This document shows positions 1 through 5,125 of a DNA stretch of 5,125 bases, in pieces. This DNA is from Actinomycetes bacterium (GTDB lineage: Bacteria; Actinomycetota; Actinomycetes; Propionibacteriales; Propionibacteriaceae): contig JAEWIK010000190.1 in NCBI GenBank assembly GCA_023387135.1, positions 1 through 5,125 on the forward strand, read 5' to 3'. The notes under the pieces were generated by a model. It was not told the origin of the DNA and made no database searches. It worked only from the letters and a program-made list of their open reading frames with translations. Both the position numbers and the translations under genes were made by a program. Each line of letters opens with the position of its first letter. Within the stretch, counting starts at the first letter, position 1.

Positions 1-514
1 GCGTGGAGCTGATGAGCCTCACCCACAGCCGTTTCGTCCCGAACCGCTGCTTGATCTTCACCAGCACGTACGCGTTCAGCAACTGCCCGGCGAGGTAGCC
101 GAGCAGGCTGGCGACGACGATGCGCGGGACGAACCCGAGCACCGAGTGCCAGGCGTCGCCCAGCGGCCAGTCGGCCGAGGCCGGCGCCGCATCGACGACG
201 AGGAACGTGACCGACATGAGCAGCGCGAGCGCGAAGCCGGCGAAGATCGCCCGGTTGGCGCGCCTCAGCCCGTACACCTCGGCCAGGATGTCGCCGAGGA
301 TGTAGGTCAGCGGGAACAGGAAGGCGCCGCCGTCAGTCACGATCGGCAGCAGCGGGATGCCGCCCACCGAGTAGTCGGGGCCGAAGGCGATCAGCTTGGT
401 GGCGCCGATGTTGGAGATCAGCAGCAGCCCGCAGAAGGCGGCGATCACGAGGTCGTAGTTTCCGCGGCGGACGGCGGGCGTGGTGTGGGACATCGTCGGG
501 GAGTCTATTGGCAT
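1..514 (-). CDS. Queuosine precursor transporter, YhhQ/VUT family (DUF165), C-terminus cut off by window edge
   Basis: Integral membrane protein of the family that imports queuosine precursors (preQ0/preQ1) for tRNA modification; this function is known for YhhQ and inferred here. Reading leftward from 514, 171 codons are open to the window edge. The family signature is clear at residues 60-82: TDGGAFLFPLTY, then GDILAEVYG. Hydrophobic, probably membrane-spanning stretches lie near residues 22-43, 52-73, 89-108 and 125-152. The visible part ends in a basic stretch (KIKQRFGTKRLW) leading into RLISST, as expected about two thirds through a protein of roughly 220-240 residues. I chose the ATG at 514 because a GGAGG lies 8 nt upstream of it. 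An in-frame ATG at 493, seven codons later (MSHTTPAVRR), is the alternative. The gene is divergent from the DUF5709 gene. The family call is secure; the exact substrate is not proven. Confidence 0.9.
   Translation of the reverse strand, partial: MPIDSPTMSHTTPAVRRGNYDLVIAAFCGLLLISNIGATKLIAFGPDYSVGGIPLLPIVTDGGAFLFPLTYILGDILAEVYGLRRANRAIFAGFALALLMSVTFLVVDAAPASADWPLGDAWHSVLGFVPRIVVASLLGYLAGQLLNAYVLVKIKQRFGTKRLWVRLISST
502..507 (-). promoter_or_regulatory. Possible -10 hexamer (TAGACT) for a leaderless transporter transcript
   Basis: On the minus strand TAGACT fits the actinobacterial TANNNT -10 pattern and lies 8 nt before the ATG at 493, so transcription could begin at or next to that ATG. No good -35 is visible: GTGGAG at 16 nt spacing is poor. 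The hexamer would lie inside the coding region if translation starts at 514, so this is only an alternative reading. Confidence 0.15.
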
Positions 515-581
515 CCTGTGGGCCTCCACATCGCCGGGAGGCAAGCTGCAGGCTTTGGGGTTGTCGTGGCAGGCTGTGTGC
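515..581 (+). other. Divergent intergenic spacer
   Basis: These 67 bp separate the start of the leftward transporter from the start of the rightward DUF5709 gene and must hold or abut promoters for both. The transporter's GGAGG lies within it. I could not find a -10/-35 pair of good quality for the rightward gene, nor a clear inverted repeat that would suggest an operator or a preQ1-type riboswitch. Confidence 0.6.
523..527 (-). promoter_or_regulatory. Ribosome binding site for the transporter gene
   Basis: On the minus strand GGAGG occupies 527-523, followed by an 8-nt spacer (CCCACAGG) and ATG at 514-512. This is near-ideal Shine-Dalgarno spacing and favours 514 over the in-frame ATG at 493, which has no purine-rich stretch at a suitable distance. 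Confidence 0.55.
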
Positions 582-1025
582 ATGACCGACTTCTCAGAAC
601 CAGTTCCTGACGAATCGGAGCAGCTCGACCAGTTGCAGCCGGAGGAGACCCTGCTCGATCGCGGGGTCGACGACGTGCTCGACGAGGGCTACGTCTCCTC
701 CGAACGCTGGTCGCCGGCGCAGGGTTTCGGCAACACTCCCGCCGAGATGCGCCAGGGCGAGACCCTCGACCAGCGGATCGCCCAGGAGGAGCCGCAGGAC
801 ACCGAGCGCCTCACGGGGCCGTGGAACCCTGACCCGAGCGAGTCCCGCGAGGTCGGTCACCAGCGCGCCGGACGGCTGGTGGACGCCAACGGCGGCTACC
901 TGGGCGAGGACGTGGAGGCCGAGAGCGTGGGCTTCGACGTCGGCATGGACGCCGGCGCCGCCAGCGCCGAGGAGGCCGCCGTCCACATCATCGACGAGTT
1001 GGACGACGACCTCGATGAGGAGTGA
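582..1025 (+). CDS. DUF5709 family protein, small acidic, function unknown
   Basis: A 147-residue protein that I assign to the actinobacterial DUF5709 family from its N-terminal region: LLDRGVDDVLDEGY at residues 24-37, then an aromatic ERW, NTPAEMRQGETLDQR at 51-65 and AQEEP just after. Its biochemical role is unknown. It has no signal peptide and no membrane segment, so it is probably cytosolic. It is very acidic (41 Asp/Glu of 147), contains no lysine and no cysteine, and ends in an acidic tail (DELDDDLDEE). The C-terminal half carries a GRLVDANGGYLGEDVEAE stretch of the kind seen in the family and an Ala/Glu-rich helix (ASAEEAAVHII). The ATG at 582 was chosen because longer forms would run into the divergent transporter; the ribosome site is weak (GGCAGG, 8 nt upstream). 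Its stop lies inside the start of the peptidase gene. Confidence 0.82.
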   Translation: MTDFSEPVPDESEQLDQLQPEETLLDRGVDDVLDEGYVSSERWSPAQGFGNTPAEMRQGETLDQRIAQEEPQDTERLTGPWNPDPSESREVGHQRAGRLVDANGGYLGEDVEAESVGFDVGMDAGAASAEEAAVHIIDELDDDLDEE

Positions 1026-2049
1026 CCCGCTCTATCCGCCACTGGAGCCCTACCTCACGGGCCTGCTGGACGTAGGCGACGGCCAGCGCCTCTACTGGGA
1101 GGAGTCGGGCAATCCCGACGGCAAGCCGGCGGTGTTCGTCCACGGCGGCCCGGGCGGGGGAACCGTCCCCACCTACAGGCGCTTCTTCGATCCCGCCAGG
1201 TACCGCATCATCCTGTTCGACCAGCGCAACTGCGGACGCAGCACGCCGCACGCCAGCGAGCCCGACATCGACCTGAGCACCAACACGACCTGGCACCTGG
1301 TGGAGGACCTCGAGAAGCTGAGGGTCGACCGCGGCCTCGACGAGTGGCTGGTCTTCGGTGGGTCGTGGGGCAGTTCGCTCGCGCTCGCGTACGCCGAGAC
1401 CCACCCCGACCCGGTGACAGAACTCGTCCTGCGGGGCATCTTCACCCTGCGCCGCAGCGAACTCGACTGGTACTACAACGGCGGCGCCGGCAACCTCAGC
1501 CCCGCGTGGTGGCGCTCCTTCGAGGCACCCGTCCTCGGCGTGGACGAGCCCGACGCCTCCTGGCCGCGCGGGCAGGGGGAACTCCCCGCCACGTCGGCGC
1601 TGTTGGAGCGGCACGGTGGCGACAGGATCGCCGCGTACCACGAGCTGCTGTTCGACACCGACCCCGCCGTGCACGTGCCGGCGGGCCAGGCGTGGACCTC
1701 GTGGGAGACCGCCACGTCGTTCCTGGAGTTCAACCAGAAGGCAGTGGACGAGGCCCTGGACGCCGACCATGCGGTGGCCTTCGCCCGCATCGAGAACCAC
1801 TACTTCGTCAACGCCGGCTGGTTCGCCGAAGGACAACTGATCTCCGACGCCGGAAAGCTGCGGCAGATCCCCGGCGTGATAGTCCAGGGCGCCTACGACC
1901 TGTGCTGCCCGGTGGTGACCGCCCACGACCTGCATCGCGCCTGGCCGGAGGCGGATTACAGGGTGGTGATGGCGGGGCACGCCTCCACCGAGCCCGCCAT
2001 CGCGGCGGAGCTGGTGGCTGCCACCGACCGGTTCGCGGCCCGCGGTTAG
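1015..2049 (+). CDS. pip: Prolyl iminopeptidase (alpha/beta hydrolase, peptidase family S33)
   Basis: Cytosolic serine peptidase that releases N-terminal proline from peptides (EC 3.4.11.5). The 344 residues carry the full family signature: YPPLEPYLTGLLDVGDG near the N-terminus, the oxyanion HGGPGGG at 43-49, FDQRNCGRSTPH at 68-79, and the nucleophile elbow GGSWGSSLALAYA with Ser117. RGIFTLRRSELDWYY follows. The other triad members are probably Asp295 (GAYDLCCP) and His322 (AGHAS). Glu231 (WTSWE) and Glu260 (IENHYFVN) match the glutamates known to bind the substrate's amino terminus. The protein is longer than the usual 310-320 residues because of extra sequence at about 167-204 in the cap region. 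The ATG overlaps the end of the DUF5709 gene by 11 nt and lacks a clear ribosome site of its own, so translation is probably coupled. An ordinary amidase or esterase of the same fold is less likely given the complete motif set. Confidence 0.94.
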   Translation: MRSDPLYPPLEPYLTGLLDVGDGQRLYWEESGNPDGKPAVFVHGGPGGGTVPTYRRFFDPARYRIILFDQRNCGRSTPHASEPDIDLSTNTTWHLVEDLEKLRVDRGLDEWLVFGGSWGSSLALAYAETHPDPVTELVLRGIFTLRRSELDWYYNGGAGNLSPAWWRSFEAPVLGVDEPDASWPRGQGELPATSALLERHGGDRIAAYHELLFDTDPAVHVPAGQAWTSWETATSFLEFNQKAVDEALDADHAVAFARIENHYFVNAGWFAEGQLISDAGKLRQIPGVIVQGAYDLCCPVVTAHDLHRAWPEADYRVVMAGHASTEPAIAAELVAATDRFAARG

Positions 2050-2052
2050 GAT
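2047..2052 (+). promoter_or_regulatory. Possible -10 hexamer (TAGGAT) for the phoH operon
   Basis: TAGGAT fits the TANNNT pattern and sits at the peptidase/phoH junction. It would place the transcript start near 2059, upstream of the AGGAG at 2070 and past the ATG at 2051. No convincing -35 is visible about 17 bp upstream, and the hexamer partly arises from the peptidase stop codon, so support is weak. Confidence 0.2.
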
Positions 2053-3082
2053 GGGTGTCCTCACATCACAGGAGATACCGCTGAACCAACCAATCGCAGT
2101 CCCCGCCGAACGTAGGGTCGCCATCCCCGCGTCGATCAACATGGTGTCAGTGCTCGGTCCACGCGACGAATTCCTCAGGATCCTCGAGTCACGCCTCGGC
2201 GCCGACATCCATGTCAGGGGCAATGAGATCACCTTCGTCGGCGAACCTGCCGACGTCACCTACGCCGCCGACGTCCTCACCGAACTCATCACCATCGTGC
2301 GCACCGGACAGGGGCTGACAGCCGACGCCGTCGAGCGCGTCGTCGGGATGGTCACCGAGTCCGAGGGCAGCCCGGCGGAGGTGCTGACCCACAACATCCT
2401 GTCCACGCGAGGCAAGACGATCAGGGCGAAGACCCTCAACCAGAAGCGCTACGTCGACGCCATCGACAACCACACGGTGGTGTTCGGGATCGGCCCGGCG
2501 GGCACCGGCAAGACCTACCTCGCCGTCGCCAAGGCTGTTCAGGCGCTGCAGGCCAAGCAGGTCAACAGGATCATCCTCACCCGTCCCGCCATCGAGGCGG
2601 GCGAGCGGCTGGGCTTCCTGCCCGGGACCCTGAACGACAAGATCGACCCCTACCTGCGTCCGCTCTACGACGCCCTCCACGACATGCTTGACGTCGAGAG
2701 CGTCCCCAGGTTGCTGACCGCCGGGACCATCGAGGTCGCCCCGCTGGCGTACATGCGCGGCAGGACGCTGAACGACGCCTTCATCATCCTCGACGAGGCC
2801 CAGAACACCTCGACCGAGCAGATGAAGATGTTCCTCACCAGGCTCGGCTTCAACTCGCGGATGGTGGTGACCGGCGACGTCACCCAGATCGACCTGCCCA
2901 CCGGCACGCGCAGCGGCCTGCGGATGGTCGAGGAGGTGCTCGACGGCGTCCACGACATCGCGTTCTGCAACCTGACCAGCCATGATGTGGTGCGTCACAA
3001 GCTCGTCGGGCGGATCGTGGCAGCCTACGACAGGTACGAGGCCGCCCAGGCGAGGCCCGAGCGCGACAGGAGGGCCCGATGA
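2051..3082 (+). CDS. PhoH family ATPase (PhoH-like protein)
   Basis: Cytoplasmic P-loop NTPase of the PhoH family, the homologue that in actinobacteria sits beside ybeY. Its role is not firmly known; an RNA-linked ATPase function is inferred from family and context. The N-terminal part (about 25-105) has the small KH-like region seen in this subgroup ([34 protein letters not shown]). The linker [19 protein letters not shown] precedes the ATPase core. Walker A is GPAGTGKT at 148-155 (Lys154) and Walker B is [11 protein letters not shown] with Asp248-Glu249. [17 protein letters not shown], the [10 protein letters not shown] segment and [10 protein letters not shown] are all intact. The full length is 343 residues, normal for the family. 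The ATG at 2051 begins 1 nt after the peptidase stop but has no usable ribosome site. A CTG at 2081 with AGGAG 6 nt upstream would give 333 residues and lose no conserved sequence. The stop overlaps the ybeY start as ATGA. Confidence 0.93.
   Translation: MGVLTSQEIPLNQPIAVPAERRVAIPASINMVSVLGPRDEFLRILESRLGADIHVRGNEITFVGEPADVTYAADVLTELITIVRTGQGLTADAVERVVGMVTESEGSPAEVLTHNILSTRGKTIRAKTLNQKRYVDAIDNHTVVFGIGPAGTGKTYLAVAKAVQALQAKQVNRIILTRPAIEAGERLGFLPGTLNDKIDPYLRPLYDALHDMLDVESVPRLLTAGTIEVAPLAYMRGRTLNDAFIILDEAQNTSTEQMKMFLTRLGFNSRMVVTGDVTQIDLPTGTRSGLRMVEEVLDGVHDIAFCNLTSHDVVRHKLVGRIVAAYDRYEAAQARPERDRRAR
2070..2074 (+). promoter_or_regulatory. Shine-Dalgarno sequence (AGGAG) that may set the phoH start at CTG 2081
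   Basis: AGGAG is followed by a 6-nt spacer (ATACCG) and then CTG at 2081, which is in frame with phoH. The ATG at 2051 lies upstream of this site and has only TTAGG directly abutting it, too close to work as a normal ribosome site. The placement therefore argues for initiation at CTG 2081, though it could be chance. Confidence 0.45.
3068..3073 (+). promoter_or_regulatory. Ribosome binding site for ybeY
   Basis: A perfect AGGAGG ends 5 nt before the ybeY ATG at 3079, within the last codons of phoH. Together with the ATGA stop/start overlap it fixes the ybeY start. Confidence 0.8.
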
Positions 3083-3543
3083 TCGACCTCAACAACGAGT
3101 CAGGCGTGGAGGTCGACGAACAGCGCCTCGTGGGGCTGGGGGAGTTCGCGCTCGACCTGCTCCGCATCCATCCGCAGTCGGAGTTGTCGATCCTGCTGGT
3201 CGATCCCGACACGATGTCGGCGTACCACGAGAAGTTCATGGACGAGCCCGGGCCGACCGACGTCCTCTCCTTCCCGATGGACGAGTTGCGCGCGCCCTCC
3301 GACGGCGAGGAACCGCCGATGGGGCTGCTGGGCGACATCGTCCTCTGCCCGGAGGTGACGGCCGCCCAGGCCGCGGAGAACAGCCGGACTCCCGAGGAGG
3401 AGGCAGACTACCTGCTCGTCCACGGGCTGCTGCACCTGCTGGGGCACGACCACGCCGAGCCTGCCGAGAAGAAGGTCATGTTCGACCTCAACGACAGGAT
3501 CATCGCGGAGTGGGCGAGTCACCGCGCCGGCCGAGGGGCGTGA
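3079..3543 (+). CDS. ybeY: Endoribonuclease YbeY, rRNA maturation factor
   Basis: Zinc-dependent single-strand endoribonuclease (UPF0054) needed for 16S rRNA 3'-end maturation and for 70S quality control in the organisms studied. The 154-residue length is standard. The metal site HGLLHLLGHDH lies at residues 115-125, with His115, His119 and His125 as the expected zinc ligands. The conserved PTDVLSFPMDE segment and the GDIVLCPEV strand also match the family. The C-terminal KKVMFDLNDRII is the usual helix after the metal site. The start is well defined by AGGAGG 5 nt upstream and by the overlap with the phoH stop. The gene sits between phoH and the CorC-like gene, the usual order in this phylum, and is probably co-translated with both. 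Nothing is missing or unusual in it. Confidence 0.96.
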   Translation: MIDLNNESGVEVDEQRLVGLGEFALDLLRIHPQSELSILLVDPDTMSAYHEKFMDEPGPTDVLSFPMDELRAPSDGEEPPMGLLGDIVLCPEVTAAQAAENSRTPEEEADYLLVHGLLHLLGHDHAEPAEKKVMFDLNDRIIAEWASHRAGRGA

Positions 3544-3550
3544 CCTCCCG

Positions 3551-4882
3551 GTGACCCAAACCCAGTGGACCCTGGTGATCGTCGCCGCGGTCTGTGTGGT
3601 CCTGGCCTCGCTGCTGACCGCGGCCGAGGCAGCCCTCGCCTCCACCTCGCGCTCCCGTGCCGAGAACCTCGTCGAGGAGGGTCGTTCGGGCGCCAAGCGG
3701 CTGCAGTTGCTGGTGGCGGACAGGGCTCCCTACCTGAACACTGTGCTGTTTGTGAGGCTGCTGCTCGAGATCAGCGCGACGGTGCTGGTGACGCTGGTCT
3801 ACTTCGATCACGTCGGCGAGCTGTGGCAGCGCATCGGCTTCCCGGTGCTCACCATGATCGTCATCTCGTTCATCGTGCTGGGGGTCGCTCCCAGGACGCT
3901 CGGCAGGCAGCACGTCGACAAGGTGGCGCTCGCCTCGGCGGGGCCCGTCAGCGCGCTCACCACGGTGCTCGGGCCGCTCCCGCAACTCATGATCGTGATC
4001 GGCAACGTGCTGACCCCCGGACGCGGCTTCTCCGACGGCCCCTTCACCTCGGAGGCCGAACTGCGTGAGCTCGTCGACATGGCGGAGGCCAACGAGCTGA
4101 TCGAGGAGGGCGAGCGGAAGATGATCCACTCGGTCTTCGACCTCGGCGACACGATCGTCAAGGAAGTCATGGTGCCGCGCACCGAGATGGTCTACATCGA
4201 GCGGACGAAGACGCTGCGGCAAGGAGTGTCGCTGGCCCTGCGGTCGGGCTTCAGCAGGATCCCCGTGATCGGCGACGACGTCGACGACGTGGTGGGAGTG
4301 CTCTACCTCAAGGACGTCATCCGCCGCATGTACGACAACCCGAAGGCGCAGACGAGCGAGCTCGTCGAAGCCCTCATGCGTCCGCCGTCCTTCTGCCCCG
4401 ACTCCAAGCCGGTGGACGAACTGCTGCGCGAGATGCAGCTCACCCGCAGCCACGTCGTGGTGGTGATCGACGAGTTCGGCGGGACCGCCGGGCTCGCCAC
4501 CATCGAGGACGTGCTGGAGGAGATCGTCGGCGAGATCGTCGACGAGTACGACCAGGAGGTCGCCCCCATCGCCGAACTGGGGGAGAAGCGCTTCAGGGTG
4601 TCGGCGAGGTTGCCGATCGACGACCTCGGCGAACTGTTCGGTCTCAAGGTGGACGACGAGGACGTGGACACAGTCCTCGGCCTCATGGCGAAGGAGCTCA
4701 ACAAGGTGCCGATTCCGGGTTCTGTGGTGCGCTGGGAAGGCATCGAGTTGGTGGCCGAGCGGGGCTCCGGCAGGAGGCACCAGATCCAGACGGTGCTGGC
4801 CTCGCTGGTGAGCGACGAGGCCGACGAGGCTGCTGACGCGGCCGCCAAGCTGGCGAGCGAGTCGGCGGCGAGGGCCTCATGA
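3551..4882 (+). CDS. Hemolysin-C/CorC family membrane protein (DUF21, two CBS domains, CorC_HlyC domain)
   Basis: Inner-membrane protein of the CNNM/CorC superfamily. Members are linked to Mg2+/Co2+ export or resistance, and the 'hemolysin' name is historical; the transport role here is inferred. Of 443 residues, the N-terminal DUF21 part has hydrophobic segments near 7-30, 62-85, 97-116 and 126-152, with the re-entrant-type motif APRTLGRQH at 113-121. The cytosolic half begins at [13 protein letters not shown]. The CBS pair spans about 204-333: [35 protein letters not shown], then [28 protein letters not shown] in pieces at 302-329. The CorC_HlyC domain fills about 345-416 ([21 protein letters not shown]). 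An Ala/Glu-rich tail ends the protein. Translation starts at a GTG 7 nt after the ybeY stop. The nearest purine run (GAGGGG, 12 nt upstream) is rather distant, so coupling to ybeY is likely. The stop overlaps era. Confidence 0.93.
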   Translation: MTQTQWTLVIVAAVCVVLASLLTAAEAALASTSRSRAENLVEEGRSGAKRLQLLVADRAPYLNTVLFVRLLLEISATVLVTLVYFDHVGELWQRIGFPVLTMIVISFIVLGVAPRTLGRQHVDKVALASAGPVSALTTVLGPLPQLMIVIGNVLTPGRGFSDGPFTSEAELRELVDMAEANELIEEGERKMIHSVFDLGDTIVKEVMVPRTEMVYIERTKTLRQGVSLALRSGFSRIPVIGDDVDDVVGVLYLKDVIRRMYDNPKAQTSELVEALMRPPSFCPDSKPVDELLREMQLTRSHVVVVIDEFGGTAGLATIEDVLEEIVGEIVDEYDQEVAPIAELGEKRFRVSARLPIDDLGELFGLKVDDEDVDTVLGLMAKELNKVPIPGSVVRWEGIELVAERGSGRRHQIQTVLASLVSDEADEAADAAAKLASESAARAS

Positions 4883-5125
4883 CGCGCTCCGGGTTCGCGT
4901 GTTTCGTCGGCCGTCCCAACGCCGGCAAGTCCACGCTGATGAACGCCCTCGTCGGCAGCAAGATCGCCATCTCGTCCTCGAAGCCGCAGACCACCAGGCA
5001 CGTCATCCGGGGCATCGTGAACCGGCCCGACGCCCAGTTGATCCTCGTCGACACCCCGGGGCTCCACAAGCCGCGGACGCTGCTGGGCGAGCGGCTGAAC
5101 GACCAGGTCTACGACACCTGGTCCG
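4879..5125 (+). CDS. era: GTPase Era, N-terminal part, cut off by window edge
   Basis: Essential Ras-like GTPase that binds the 3' end of 16S rRNA and promotes 30S subunit maturation. Only 82 complete codons are present, covering the first part of the G domain. The G1/Walker A motif GRPNAGKST is at residues 11-19. The switch I/G2 region KPQTTRH is at 35-41, with the conserved TT pair, and the G3 motif DTPGLHKP is at 58-65. The PQTTR and DTPGLHKP combination is typical of Era and separates it from Der/EngA and TrmE. The G4 motif and the KH RNA-binding domain lie beyond the window. The ATG overlaps the preceding stop as ATGA, and GAGGG lies 4 nt upstream. Following the CBS protein directly, with no cdd or other gene between, it closes the ribosome-maturation block. 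Confidence 0.97.
   Translation, partial: MTRSGFACFVGRPNAGKSTLMNALVGSKIAISSSKPQTTRHVIRGIVNRPDAQLILVDTPGLHKPRTLLGERLNDQVYDTWS

Noticed and set aside
515..581. preQ1 riboswitch or operator upstream of the queuosine-precursor transporter
   Set aside because: The leader is too short and has no A-rich tail or pseudoknot-like layout; no palindrome stands out.
146..610. Plus-strand open frame opposite the transporter gene
   Set aside because: The minus strand encodes clear YhhQ-family sequence with membrane segments, while this frame gives a low-complexity Gly/Arg/Asp-rich string.
2038..2080. Transcription terminator between the peptidase and phoH
   Set aside because: No GC-rich inverted repeat followed by a T-run is present; read-through remains possible.
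988..2259. Open frame of 423 codons on the minus strand
   Set aside because: It is fully antisense to the peptidase gene and the start of phoH, both with complete family motifs. Its Gly/Val/Arg-rich product has no recognisable motif.
3533..3547. Possible small hairpin (GAGG / CCTC) at the ybeY/CorC-like junction that might hide the ribosome site
   Set aside because: The stem is only 4 bp and overlaps the ybeY stop; such pairings are frequent by chance at this GC content.
3887..3916. APRTLGRQH in the DUF21 domain instead of the PK(T/S) form seen in many CorC-type proteins
   Set aside because: Actinobacterial homologues that I recall carry the same PRTLGRQH form, so it looks like a clade feature rather than a defect.
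3500..4780. Open frame of 426 codons on the minus strand
   Set aside because: It is antisense to the end of ybeY and most of the CorC-like gene. Its product is a low-complexity His/Asp/Arg/Val-rich string with no recognisable domain, typical of a frame opened by high GC.

Overview
The window looks like ordinary chromosomal sequence from a high-GC actinobacterium. The base composition is strongly GC-rich, with G or C at most third codon positions. The gene order phoH-like, ybeY, CBS/DUF21 membrane protein, era is the conserved actinobacterial ribosome-maturation cluster. One gene also belongs to an actinobacteria-restricted family (DUF5709). Frequent AGG arginine codons are distinctive for such a genome and might point to Propionibacteriaceae or relatives, but that placement is only a guess.

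Layout. On the minus strand, the left edge carries the N-terminal part of a queuosine-precursor transporter of the YhhQ/VUT (DUF165) family, running off the window. A short divergent gap of about 67 bp follows. Everything to the right is on the plus strand and almost gapless: a small, very acidic DUF5709 protein; a prolyl iminopeptidase whose start overlaps it by 11 nt; a PhoH-like ATPase; the endoribonuclease YbeY; a hemolysin-C/CorC-type membrane protein with two CBS domains; and the first 82 codons of the GTPase Era, running off the right edge.

How the genes work together. YbeY and Era both act in 16S rRNA 3'-end maturation and 30S assembly. The PhoH-like NTPase is their usual genomic partner and is probably an RNA-linked ATPase. 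The CBS-domain membrane protein is a usual passenger in this cluster and is probably involved in divalent cation transport. Starts and stops overlap as ATGA at the phoH/ybeY and CorC-like/era junctions, and only 7 nt separate ybeY from the CorC-like gene, so the block is probably one translationally coupled operon. The DUF5709 and peptidase genes form a coupled pair just upstream, which may be read through into phoH or may precede a separate phoH promoter.

I see no mobile element, CRISPR array, tRNA, rRNA or convincing terminator, and no evidence of a novel multi-gene system. The more interesting points are small: the start of phoH, which may be a CTG codon; two competing starts for the transporter; an apparent insertion in the peptidase cap region; and the AGG-rich arginine codon use.
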